Of a stretch of DNA of 22,996 nucleotides, positions 8,926 to 18,219 are shown one piece after another. Made by a program: the position numbers and the translations under genes. The notes under the pieces were generated by a model that was not told the origin of the DNA, made no database searches, and saw only the letters and a list, made by a program, of their open reading frames with translations. Origin of the DNA: Tetmemena sp. SeJ-2015 (lineage: Eukaryota > Ciliophora > Spirotrichea > Sporadotrichida > Oxytrichidae); assembly GCA_027382625.1 (NCBI GenBank), contig JAJKFJ010003501.1:1-22996 (forward strand), read 5' to 3'. Positions within the stretch are counted from its first letter, which is position 1; each line of letters starts with the position of its first letter.

Positions 8926-11073
8926 TCAAAGCTTGGCCTTGTCACCTTCCTTTTCCTGATCTCTTGTGAGCCAAGCGAACTCCTGAGGCTTTCTTCCACT
9001 TGAGGGGTCGATCATGACGTTCAAAACCCAGAGATTGTTATCGTTCAACATCTCATTGAGTTTAGTTGAGAGAGAGGTGTGGTCCTTAACCATGGCTCCC
9101 TTTCCTCCAAATGCCTCTGAGATCTGCTCGTACTTAGCTTCAATTGAAAGAGCGAACACTGGAATGGCCTGGGGATTAGACTTGTCGATTGACTCGTTTC
9201 CAAACAAGATTCTTCTTTAAATTCACTAGATATCTCTATACGAAGATATACAGATTCCATTGTTGTTGACAATGATGACTTTGAGGGGAAGGTTGTATCT
9301 TGCGGCTGTCTCAAGTTCCATACCACTGAATCCAAAGGCGGAGTCTCCTACTACCATCACAATCTTCTTTTTGGGGAACAAGGCTTGTGCGGCTATAGCG
9401 AATCCGAATCCCACTCCCATAGTTCCAAAGGTAGCAGCATCAAGGCGCTGGCGAGCTGAGTCGTTTGTCAAAATGGTGCGACCGATGTCCATAGTGTTAC
9501 TGCCCTCGCTAACAATTATGTAGTCATCTTTCTATGAGTGAATAGCGTCCTCAACTAATTTAAGCACAGAGTAGTAAACTATTACCCTATTTTTTATAAA
9601 GGCACTTTAATCTAAACTAGAATATTTATTTAAATTAAAAGCCTTATAATTAAGAATTTAAAGAAAATAATTTACTCATAGTTTCAAGTAAATGAGAAAT
9701 TGAGTAGCAATTTATTCACTATAACTATCTAGTTATTAAGAATAGCAATGTCGATTAATTAAAATTAAATCCTATTTGAATTAGTTTAGTTCATGGGCAA
9801 CTTTCTGTCATTGTTTAAGTCTTCAGCAATGGCTACGTTCTTCTTAACTCCTTATCTAAGTGCTTACCACCATTGGGATGAAGAAGGAAGAATCTCTTCT
9901 TTTACAGCCTCGTTTAGTTGAGCGAGGGTGCTCTTAGCATCTCCTAGCAAAGCCACTGAACTCTCTTTGTTAGTGTTAAATTCATGAGGATCGTTGTCGA
10001 GTTGAATGATTTTGACATCTTTGCTGAAACGAGGAGCCTCACCAAAATGAAGAATCCAGTTTAGTCTTGCGCCCACCAAGAAAATCACATCAGCATTCTT
10101 CAGCACGAAAGTTTATCCAATTATATATTTCTAAAGCATTATGCAAGTTCTAACTGGTCCAACTGAGTGAGGGTCAGTATCCTTGACCACTCCTTTGCCC
10201 ATAGGTGTAGCGAGGAAAGGCAAGTTTGTCTTGTTGATGAACTCACGCATCTCTAAATCATAGCTTAGATCTATAAATTCAATCTCATTCTCAGCCTGAC
10301 CATAGGCAACTCCCTTACCAACTATCACAAGGGGATTTTTAGCGCTCTTAAGCAGAGCCAGAGCCTAACCTATGTATTCTTGATGAACAACAGGTTAAGG
10401 TAGAGGATTGACGACTGGCAAGTAGGTAATTTCTCTTTCATCAATCTTAGAGTAGATCAGGTCTGCTGGTAGGTCAATATATCTACTTGTCTTTTATGAA
10501 ATAGAAACCCTTAATTAGAAATATATACTGCACCTGGGGTGCCATACATAGACATTCTCACAGCTTTCTAAACGATGAGAGGGATGTGCTTGATGCTGGC
10601 AGGACGAGCTGCATACTTTGAACAAGGCTTAGCAAGGGCGAGTTGATCATACTCTTGGAATCCTCCCTTACCTTCCATGCTTAAAAATAAGAAGAGTATT
10701 ATCTCTAAGCTAGCATCTGAAGCTCCTGCGATAACGATCATAGGCCATTTGTTGACTTGAGCGTTTGCCATAGCGCTAATGCAGTTAGTCATTCCTGGTC
10801 CACTCACTGCCAATACTATGCCTGGCTTTTGAGTGATGTAGCCGATTGCTGAACCTGCATAGGCAGCTGCCTGTTCATTACGGAATCCATAGTACATAAT
10901 GTCGAAGCGCTGGAGTGCCATACCGATCTCATAAACTGGGATTCCCACTATACCGAACGCATACTTTAAGTCCTGTAGGGCCAGGGCCTTTGCGATAAAC
11001 ATATATTTATGGATATCAGCTCTATACATCTATATTTGATGATAACTTCGTATCCTGAAACAAGATTTGCCAT
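8926..11073 (-). CDS. HACL1: 2-hydroxyacyl-CoA lyase (ThDP enzyme), peroxisomal
   Basis: Thiamine-diphosphate lyase that splits 2-hydroxyacyl-CoA to formyl-CoA and an aldehyde in peroxisomal alpha-oxidation; oxalyl-CoA decarboxylase is the close relative. ATG 11071-11073 to TGA 8926-8928; removal of six IESs (417 bp) gives 576 aa, close to the human enzyme. Seen: [13 protein letters not shown] with the ThDP-activating Glu near residue 33; [46 protein letters not shown]; and the cofactor motif [14 protein letters not shown]...NNNGI. The C-terminus ends AKL, a type-1 peroxisomal targeting signal, which favours HACL over a bacterial-type decarboxylase. [11 protein letters not shown] at the start matches the family N-terminus. 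Every IES removal restores homology. Confidence 0.96.
9213..9257. other. IES in HACL gene, 45 bp, pointer AGATTC
   Basis: AGATTC (+) at 9207-9212 and 9252-9257; removes a TGA and gives [14 protein letters not shown] in the cofactor site. Confidence 0.94.
9576..9790. other. IES in HACL gene, 215 bp, pointer TAGT
   Basis: TAGT (+) at 9572-9575 and 9787-9790; AT-rich; joins KLPMNY to [10 protein letters not shown]. Confidence 0.92.
10114..10149. other. IES in HACL gene, 36 bp, pointer AAGTT
   Basis: AAGTT (+) at 10109-10113 and 10145-10149; in frame and stop-free; removal gives [15 protein letters not shown]. Confidence 0.88.
10483..10526. other. IES in HACL gene, 44 bp, pointer AATATAT
   Basis: Seven-bp repeat at 10476-10482 and 10520-10526; joins YGTPGAVYI to DLPADLIY. 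Confidence 0.93.
10682..10711. other. IES in HACL gene, 30 bp, pointer GCT
   Basis: GCT (+) at 10679-10681 and 10709-10711. In frame and stop-free, so retention would add ten hydrophobic residues between ASDAS and MEGKGG that homologs lack. Confidence 0.8.
10999..11045. other. IES in HACL gene, 47 bp, pointer GATAA
   Basis: GATAA (+) at 10994-10998 and 11041-11045; joins [11 protein letters not shown] to [13 protein letters not shown] as in homologs. Confidence 0.92.
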
Positions 11074-11467
11074 TTGTGAAGAGATTTCTAATCTAAACTA
11101 CGACTGAAATAGATATTATTTAAGATTGCAATTAAAGATTTATAGATTAGAGCTCCTTATATAAACAATTCTTTAATTACGATAGTTTGAGGGATCATAC
11201 GTGAGTTCACTTTTTTGTGACAGCATAAGACTTTCTATTACGCTATTCTCATCAAAATTGACTTCATAATGATAATTAGTTCAATAAAAATTGATCGATA
11301 ATAAAATAAATTTAAAAAAATGAAAGAATCCTTTTAAATTTCTAAGATTGGTTTTATCTGATTTAAATAAAGAAGGAAGGGTTAATTTAAATATAATAGA
11401 GCATTAATTTGAATATAAAAGGTGCATTTAATAGCATGGTAGTGTCTTATGTTGATATATGATGCAG
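11074..11467. other. Spacer between the HACL start and the 3' end of the long coiled-coil gene
   Basis: AT-rich, no coding seen. Upstream of the HACL ATG there is no motif I can name. Confidence 0.5.
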
Positions 11468-14400
11468 TCAGTTGGCACTACCCTTTTAATTTATCGGAAA
11501 AGATTATAAGTTGGCAGTTGGGATGCCGTTTGAAAAACTTTGTGATAGAATTTAACTCTAGTTGGTTAAATTAGACGAGTTTCTTTGGTTAAAACTTGCA
11601 GATAGCTTTGCAAACTATGCCTAACTGTTATTTAAGCTGACATTTAATATAAGAGTGTAAATTTAATGTTAGCAGTTGAAGCAGTGATTGCATGTGGGTT
11701 GTAAGTATTGTTCTGATAGTAATCCTTTATCTTAGTGATCTAGGACTAGTTTCTACTCTAATAGTTGCCAATTAGATTTTGCTACTGCTGTTGAGTTTGA
11801 TTGGGTAATGTTGCTTGCACTGGCTAGGCCACAGAGTTGCTGGAGACTATCTTGTATTTCAAACTAGTCTGCTTTTAAGTATGGCTTGCCTTTTAAGGTT
11901 AAGGTATAGAGGATCCTATCTGATTCACTATTGATTCGAAATTTAAATAAATATCTTTCAAGCAAATTTATAAATATCAAAATAATAATTTTCAAGCAAA
12001 GAGTTTTCATTTTGTATTCAAGCTAAATATTATAACTTGCACCAGAAAATATCTAACCTTAAATAGTCATTAAAATCTTTTTAATAATCAACAAGGAAAA
12101 AAGGATTTGAGAGTAAGGAAGATAATTTGTGAAAAAATGTTTTAAATTTTAATTGATGAGTAGTTTGTATTTGAAGAGTGAGAAGGTTACTAGGCAAGCT
12201 AGGATCTAGGCCTGCTTGAGCTATTGCTTATGCCTCTTAGTCCTTGGAACGAGTCATTTAGATTTTGAGAAGCACCAAGGTTTGAATTAGCTTGCTTTGA
12301 ATTCCTTTTATTAGCTGAATTTTATACATTGGTTTGATTCATAGAAGTGTTCATCTCCTTCATAAATGTCTTGAAGAGATTCTTGCGATCTTCACTATTC
12401 ATCACTGCCAACCCCATTTAAAAGTCACAATGAATGTATTTCTAATTTATGAGGTTGAAGGAGGCCCTTCTATCTTTGAATGTCTTGTAGGAGTGGTCTC
12501 TCTATTGAGTGAGTTGCTCTTCTTGGCAGAGATCTCTTTTCTTTCTTGCCCACTTTTCCCTGCGAAAGTTTTATTCTGTAATTCTAAATTGCTTGCTTTT
12601 GCTTTATTTATAGTATTCTAAGTTGGATTTTATAAACCGGATGTTCCTGCTGCTCCTGCTCTTGTGGTAACTCTATTTTTTTAAACCAATATTCTGCCTG
12701 CACTTTGCATTTGCTATCCTCCAAAAGAGTTGTCAGTAGTTTTAATAAAGTGAGTCTATTCAAAATAAAGCACTTAAGAGTTATTTAATATATTACTGGG
12801 GAGCAGGTATAGTGTCTCTTCTGCGATCAGATTTTGATTTTTATCGCTAAGCATTTGAAGACCCCACTACATTTTAAGATCTAAATTAAAGCAAGAAAAA
12901 TATCGCAGTAATTATTATTAATCTGCTTCTTCTGTGGGAGTTTTGTATAGACTCTGAAGCGTTTTAAGCCTAGTTTTAGAGATTCTTAATTTTCTCTATC
13001 AAAGATTGCTCATCCTCGTTTCCTTAACCTTAAAAAGATAAGAAGACACACAAAATATATAGTCTTATATAAACCTAGAGACTCTATCTGTATATCTTCA
13101 AAGATCAAATTCTATTTTAAGATTTAATAAAATGTTGAAAATTTGGATAATAAAATAATGCAGTCTTATTGAAATCAAATAAAATATAATTTAAATTAAA
13201 TTTTTAAAGGATTGCCTTTTTACTTAAGGTATTTTTTTTAAAAAAAATATTATTTTATCTATCCAAACCAGAAATTTATAAATTAAACTCTGTTAAGTTA
13301 TAATTATTATGGTCTCTTGCTACATTAGGCATTGATTGGAATAAAGTCTGAAGAGCATTTATATTCAAATGAATAATAAAAATATAGCATTCTAGTTGAA
13401 TTAAGTATTTGCTAAGTCGTACTCCCCTGTTGTAAATTCAACAAGATTCTCAGGATTCTTAGCTATCAAATTAGCTTGAGCTCTGCTTATGAGTTACTTA
13501 ATAACTGCCACTGGGTTTTCATTTCTACTAATAATTAACAGTTAAGACTATGAATACTCATCTAATGAGAAAAAATTAACTTTTCAAGGTATTCTATCTA
13601 CTGGGCATTTGTTCTTAAACTTACTTAATCGATGAATTACTAGAGACATCGTTTCCATTATTGTTATTAAGTCTCTGTACTCTTTTGTTCTAAGTATTTT
13701 GCAAATTGTAACTGATAGCATTCATAATTTAATATGAAATAGACTTAAATAACTATCTATGGCTGACTCAGTGAGATATTTATTAACCACTGAGTTTTAA
13801 ACTATTCCTTTTTAAAGCCCCATGTTCATGCCATTGTTCTAAAGATTGCCAAGATAAGGTTGCTCCTCTTCCTCAGAGGTCATCATAAAATTAACTCCTG
13901 ACCAATTTAATATAAAGCTTTTAATTAAATTTAAGGAATTGTTTGGCTTTTTGTATTGTGTCTATGCTGGGACCTAAAACTGGAAATAAAGGATGAATGG
14001 ATGATTACATGTTTAGCAGTTGACTTAGCTTTACGATTATGACTATTTTTCACCGACTATTAAATTGGCTAAATGGTTGACGATACCAGGCCAGTCAGAC
14101 TAGTCATCAAGTTTTTATTAGTACTAGAGTTTCTTCCTCTGTCGGGTGTGCTTTAGTTTAGAAGATTAAAAAATAAAAAACTTAACAAAAGATTGTTCTT
14201 GACTTGGAAAGTTGAAGTATTAGCAAGTTTCTGAGCATTTATAGATGCGAGTTTAGTTGTGTTCCTTTATTTATTTGAAGTTGAGAGCTACCTTCTTTCA
14301 ACAATCATTTGCTTATTCTTATAAATTTGATGAGTGAGATATAATAGAGAAGTAAATTTTTGATTCATGTCTTATTAGAGTTTGAGGATATCATTTTAGT

Positions 14401-17400
14401 CCTGTGTGAATATAAGGTTACTGGGTAATTAATTTCCAGTCCGTGGTTTGGCTTTGTTATTGCTATGATTTCTGCTACCATTAAAATATTCACACTTAAC
14501 AATGATTGAAGCATTTGTTGAAGATTTGTTGAAGGATTGGTCAATCGAGTGCTTATCAGTTCCTGCTGTTTGATTGCCGCTAGAGTTGAGAATCTCTTAT
14601 ATTTTTTGATGAAGGCTTTAATGATGCTGCTATTACTACTGAGATTATTGAGTAAACTAGATTTGTAAGGGAGGTGGAACAGTTTCTACCCCTTGGAGGG
14701 ATAGGGATAGCTATACCAAATTTTTGACACCCCAGAATAATTCCTAATTTAAATGAGGAAATTTTTTTCATATTCATTTTCAGATTTAAGAGTTATAATT
14801 ATTTTGAAAATTGATTCCTTCCTATTTTTTGGGGGTCTAAAATTGTAGGGGTAGCATAGTTCGATTGGGTATACACAGTTCAATCTACCCAATTTGTTAT
14901 TTGGAAGAAAATTTAGAATCTGCATCACTTTTGTCTTGGTAAGATTAAGTAGATTTAGAGGGATGTGCTTGAATGCATATTTAGCAAGAGCATTGGCACA
15001 TTTTAGCTCCAGAATAATTATAGTTAATAAAATTATATAGAATTAGTAGCAGCTAGCTAATTTTGAGTTTATGAAGTAGTTACGATACCCCCACCTCTCT
15101 TGAAGAATATTTTCTTGTTCTATATTTGAACTTAAGTTTGGTTATGAAACTTATGAAACTCCGAGTTATTTATCAATATCATTTAAATAACTAAAAGAAA
15201 GATCATTAATTTAAAGTATCACATTTTTAGACACCTTTTCGATTTTTTTTTTTTAAATGAAGATTTGTTCTAAATCCTATGATTAAATAAATTAAATCTC
15301 AACAAGCATAAGAAAGATCAATTTAAAATGACACAAGGATTATCAGATTTCTATGCTATAGAATCATCAAAAAATGTTTTAAAAAAATCTTAAAATCATT
15401 TTATTAATTAGAGTATGAGTAGAAGATTTAATTTTAAATGCTAACGGTTAGCTTGTTTGTTATAATTCCTTATTTAATTGATAATGAGTATTAAATATCG
15501 ATTTAATTGCATTCTATACTACCATTATTGACAGCTGATTCTGTATTTCTGCTCTATCCCTAAAAGCTTGGAAAAATTTGATTGCTGTCTATCATCTAAT
15601 AGTTAAACTAAATTATTAAGCACCTTTTATAGTCGAGATTGCTTCCATTAAGAGCCACGCCACTGAATGAGGCATATCGCTTCTCTAAATTGTCTCTGCA
15701 ACTATCCTACAGATCGCCCTCTATCTCTGATATCCCCAGTCCTCCCAAGATATTTTAATTCTAAATTTTATCTTACATTATAAATTTTTAGGTTGTTTTT
15801 TGCTTTCACTATTTGAATAAGGAGCTACATTAGTAGTTTTAGCCTAGGATGTTTGTTCGTTGTTAATATGATGAGGAAATGGAATAGATCTCTCTGGTGA
15901 AATTAGGGACAGGCACTGACTGCAATAGTTTGTAGATTTATTTGAAGCACTAGATTAACTTCATGCTCATTTTAATTCTTAAAAATGAAAGTTTAACTAG
16001 TTTACGGGATATTTTACTATTGATAAGTGATATTAATATTGCAGAAGCTTGAATAAAAGTATTTTTCATTTTATAAGGTTTATTTAGTTACTTATTTTAA
16101 GTAATTGGGATTTTTCTAGTTTAAAACTATTTGAAATTTTCATTTAGAGCACTTAAAATATTTACTTTACTTGTTAACCTTAAATTTTAATTTTGTTTCA
16201 TCAAGTAATTTGGAAGAATATTATTAGTTGTGTTCATAATATTTCTAGCCAATGCGTTTTCTGGGAGATCTGCCCCTATCCCTAAATTGTTTTTCATATT
16301 TTGAATTGAGTTGTGGCCTGGCTGTTTCTTATTTCTTTCTTATGAGAGGAGCAGGCATGCCTCCCCACTGTTTTCTATTTTTAAGATTTAGCTCTGAAGC
16401 TGTTGTATTTCAGATTTGAGTTATTCTCGCTCCAATAGGAACCTCTCTTGCAGGGATCTTGTTTCAAGGGCGTGTTTACTTTCTTGGTCTCCCAAATCCT
16501 AACTCAATTTCTAAATTTTTGCCTCCATTTGCTCAGTTAAAAAATTCATAAATGAGGAAAAAATGATTGATTGAATGAATGAATGAACGTACAAATGTTA
16601 TTTGATTATGAAAATAGTGAGTGGAAGTAATAAGCTGTTTTTCAAAGGAGTCTTTATCCGCATATGCACTTTCAAGTGACTGAGTGAGCTTATTATTCTC
16701 AATCTCCAGCTCGTCTATTCTCCCCTCGATACTTTCAATGTGTAGCTTTAATTGCTGCTCGATTCGGATATGTTTTCTTACATCTCCTTCTAGACCTAAA
16801 AATAATCAAATAATGCTCAGCCAGTACTTATACTATATGCACACCTATGATGATATTTTCATATTCTTCAGGAGGTCCCTCGGCATTACTAACCCCAGAG
16901 ATATCAGAGCGTGCACTTGATCGAAGAGACTCTTCGTTGAAGGCACCTTCTCTTCTATTCTTCACTTTTTTGAAAGAATCGTGGCCGCCACTGCTGGAGT
17001 TTGGGAACATCCCATTTTAATATTAGTTACCATTTTCAGCCAATACATAAGATGAAAAAACTTATCACTACATACAATAGATAAATAGCCATAGCTCTTT
17101 CTACTTTAAGGTTAAGAAGAATATCCATGGAGGATCTTATATAATCAATGACTACTAGATTTCCCAGCTATCCTAGTCTCTGCCTTTCCTCCTCACTCAC
17201 CTCCACATTTGCAAGAGCTGAAGGTTAACTCTCTGTTTGATGAATTTTAGAGGCACCAGTGCCTGTGCCCTCATCGATGTTTATAGTTTGAATTAAGTTT
17301 TAAGAAGTAGCGTTAGCTAAAAAGTTTAGAGAGTCTTCTTGGGAGTTGTTATTGAATTATTTTATTTTCTACTTCAACGCAACGTAAAGCTCAATCACGG

Positions 17401-17528
17401 CCGTCTTTAAAACCTTGTCTTCTATACTCTATGCACTTGCATTTTAAATGTCAGTCTTCTCCTTAGTAGTTAAAATGTTAAAAAGAAAGAGCAAAGATTG
17501 ATGAAATAGTTTCTGGGTTGTTTTTCAT
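11468..17528 (-). CDS. Very long coiled-coil and Ser/Asn/Gln-rich protein, about 1459 aa
   Basis: Function unknown. Start ATG 17526-17528 (MKNNPETTKEKTDIQNAS), stop TGA 11468-11470. Removing 18 IESs and two GT-AG introns (1681 of 6061 bp) leaves 1460 whole codons. Residues about 205-320 form a strong coiled coil with heptads (IEGRIDELEIENNKLTQSLE; LLEREQLKSEIQQLQSQI). A Cys cluster MCQCSCQIC lies mid-protein, a Gln/His run (QQSQQQQQHHQ) follows, and the C-terminal half is low-complexity Ser/Asn/Gln with Lys/Arg patches, ending LQSFPINQKGSAN. This composition suits a cytoskeletal or scaffold protein, but that is inference. It could be two genes meeting near 15180-15500; the 6-bp in-phase pointer AATATC at that junction argues for one. 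One further in-frame IES near 15590 is possible. Confidence 0.78.
11631..11671. other. IES in long gene, 41 bp, pointer GTTA
   Basis: GTTA at 11627-11630 and 11668-11671; joins AITASTAN to SQAQFAKLSASF and leads to the stop at 11468. Confidence 0.65.
11936..12157. other. IES in long gene, 222 bp, pointer ATTGAT
   Basis: Six-bp repeat at 11930-11935 and 12152-12157; joins SNTNYSSI to VNQIGSSIPQPQ. Confidence 0.75.
12400..12440. other. IES in long gene, 41 bp, pointer TATT
   Basis: TATT at 12396-12399 and 12437-12440; joins PPSTSQIRN to SEDRKNLFKTF. Confidence 0.65.
12885..12921. other. IES in long gene, 37 bp, pointer TAA
   Basis: TAA at 12882-12884 and 12919-12921; joins SHRRSRL to DLKMQWGLQML. 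Confidence 0.55.
13030..13269. other. IES in long gene, 240 bp, pointer AACC
   Basis: AACC at 13026-13029 and 13266-13269; AT-rich; joins EFNLQISG to QGNEDEQSLIEK. Confidence 0.65.
13360..13391. other. IES in long gene, 32 bp, pointer AGCATT
   Basis: AGCATT at 13354-13359 and 13386-13391; joins NTQFNQNA to LQTLFQSMPN. Confidence 0.8.
13530..13581. other. IES in long gene, 52 bp, pointer ACT
   Basis: ACT at 13527-13529 and 13579-13581; joins RQNTLKS to RNENPVAVIKQL. Short pointer, edge tentative. Confidence 0.55.
13714..13754. other. IES in long gene, 41 bp, pointer TAACT
   Basis: TAACT at 13709-13713 and 13750-13754; joins TESAIDSY to NLQNTQNKR. Confidence 0.65.
13911..13934. other. IES in long gene, 24 bp, pointer AATTTAA
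   Basis: Seven-bp repeat at 13904-13910 and 13928-13934; in frame, stop-free; joins KPNNSLN to WSGVNFMMTSEE. Confidence 0.6.
13980..14008 (-). other. Intron in long gene, 29 nt, GTAATC...TTCCAG
   Basis: Phase-0 intron joining KAKSTAKH to FQVPAQTQYKKP and repairing the frame. Confidence 0.75.
14168..14194. other. IES in long gene, 27 bp, pointer AAGATT
   Basis: AAGATT at 14162-14167 and 14189-14194; in frame, stop-free; joins QVKNNL to LNQSTPDRG. Confidence 0.65.
14747..14824. other. IES in long gene, 78 bp, pointer TTCCTA
   Basis: TTCCTA at 14741-14746 and 14819-14824; joins FQTPKKQE to LFWGVKNLVQ; the same frame then stays open for over 500 bp. Confidence 0.7.
15009..15058. other. IES in long gene, 50 bp, pointer TAGCT
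   Basis: TAGCT at 15004-15008 and 15054-15058; joins FINSKLA to KMCQCSCQIC. Confidence 0.7.
15181..15499. other. IES in long gene, 319 bp, pointer AATATC
   Basis: AATATC at 15175-15180 and 15494-15499 in phase; very AT-rich; joins ECNQIDI to DKQLGVSQVSQPN, linking the coiled-coil half to the Gln/Ser half. Confidence 0.7.
15757..15788. other. IES in long gene, 32 bp, pointer ATTTT
   Basis: ATTTT at 15752-15756 and 15784-15788; joins SKKQPKN to ILGGLGISEIEG. Confidence 0.7.
15962..16172. other. IES in long gene, 211 bp, pointer ACTT
   Basis: ACTT at 15958-15961 and 16169-16172; joins NLRLTS to QSSASNKSTNY. Confidence 0.6.
16538..16628. other. IES in long gene, 91 bp, pointer AGT
   Basis: AGT (+) at 16535-16537 and 16626-16628; joins DSFEKQLIT to EQMEAKIQKL inside the coiled coil. 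Contains a GAAT-type tetranucleotide run near 16574-16588. Confidence 0.65.
16796..16844 (-). other. Intron in long gene, 49 nt, GTGTGC...TTTTAG
   Basis: Phase-1 GT-AG intron joining EEYENIIIG to LEGDVRKHIRIEQQL. Confidence 0.8.
17050..17074. other. IES in long gene, 25 bp, pointer TACATA
   Basis: Six-bp repeat at 17044-17049 and 17069-17074; joins MAIYLLYV to LAENGNQYQNG and repairs the frame. Confidence 0.8.
17472..17511. other. IES in long gene, 40 bp, pointer TAGTT
   Basis: TAGTT at 17467-17471 and 17507-17511; joins MKNNPETT to KEKTDIQNAS. Confidence 0.7.
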
Positions 17529-18219
17529 TTATTGGGATGAGAGTTTAGAAATATTTTATGACTGTTGCTTGGGGCTTATTCTTCTTTTTTAATGCTATTA
17601 AAATATAGAGGGATGATTATGAGAGTGCTAGTTTTTGTTAAATGAGATTCCTTCCATTAAAATTAATTTAGATTTGATACCTGCAGAATAAAAAAATTAA
17701 TATTTTTAGAATGTTGAGAACAAACGATTGTAGAATGTGTATTAGGAATCTTAATTGGTCTTCTATTAACTCCGATTATATTCTTAAATTAGAAAAATAT
17801 GAACAATTTAAATCATATTTACTCATGTTTAATCATTTTTCCTTTCTTTGTTTATTTAGTTAGAATAAAATATTCTTTAAATGGATTTTCACTGCTAAAA
17901 ATAAGAAGTGGGGTATAAAATATTTTTTAGATTGACCTATAAAGTATATTTAATATTTTTTATTTTTTTTGAATGAGCTATATTTATAATTATCTCTTTC
18001 CCTTACATCATTATGCGTAATTTGTACGCTATCAAACAGCAATAAGCCTAAAAATTGAATTGATAGTAGGGATCAATCTAAATTATGTTATTTTCCATTT
18101 GAGATTAATTGTAAAGTCTGGTGATAAGAATCGAATAAAGATATGATTTAGATTGTTCGTTCTTCTTTTTCTTCTTTTATTATTAATCATCTGATTTAGC
18201 CTTATACTTTAAACTAAAA
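17529..18219. other. Divergent spacer between the long gene and MCU
   Basis: About 690 bp, AT-rich with T and A runs; no coding, tRNA-like cloverleaf or long repeat seen. It must contain both 5' regions and the ends of two presumptive macronuclear chromosomes. Confidence 0.5.

Noticed and set aside
9213..9257. A 26-27 nt GT-AG intron within the HACL cofactor region
   Set aside because: Such introns leave the frame wrong or add residues absent from homologs; the 6-bp pointer AGATTC restores NNNGI exactly.
9014..9523. Plus-strand open frames over the HACL gene
   Set aside because: Antisense shadows of a gene with clear homology on the minus strand.
14580..14777. Open frame starting MNMKKISSFKLGI on the minus strand as a gene
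   Set aside because: A shadow of the Gln-rich frame of the long gene; with only TGA as stop, long chance frames are common.
11468..17528. Two separate genes meeting near 15.3 kb
   Set aside because: No start codon in the right frame was found at the second gene's 5' end, and a 6-bp in-phase pointer links both halves with a whole-codon total.
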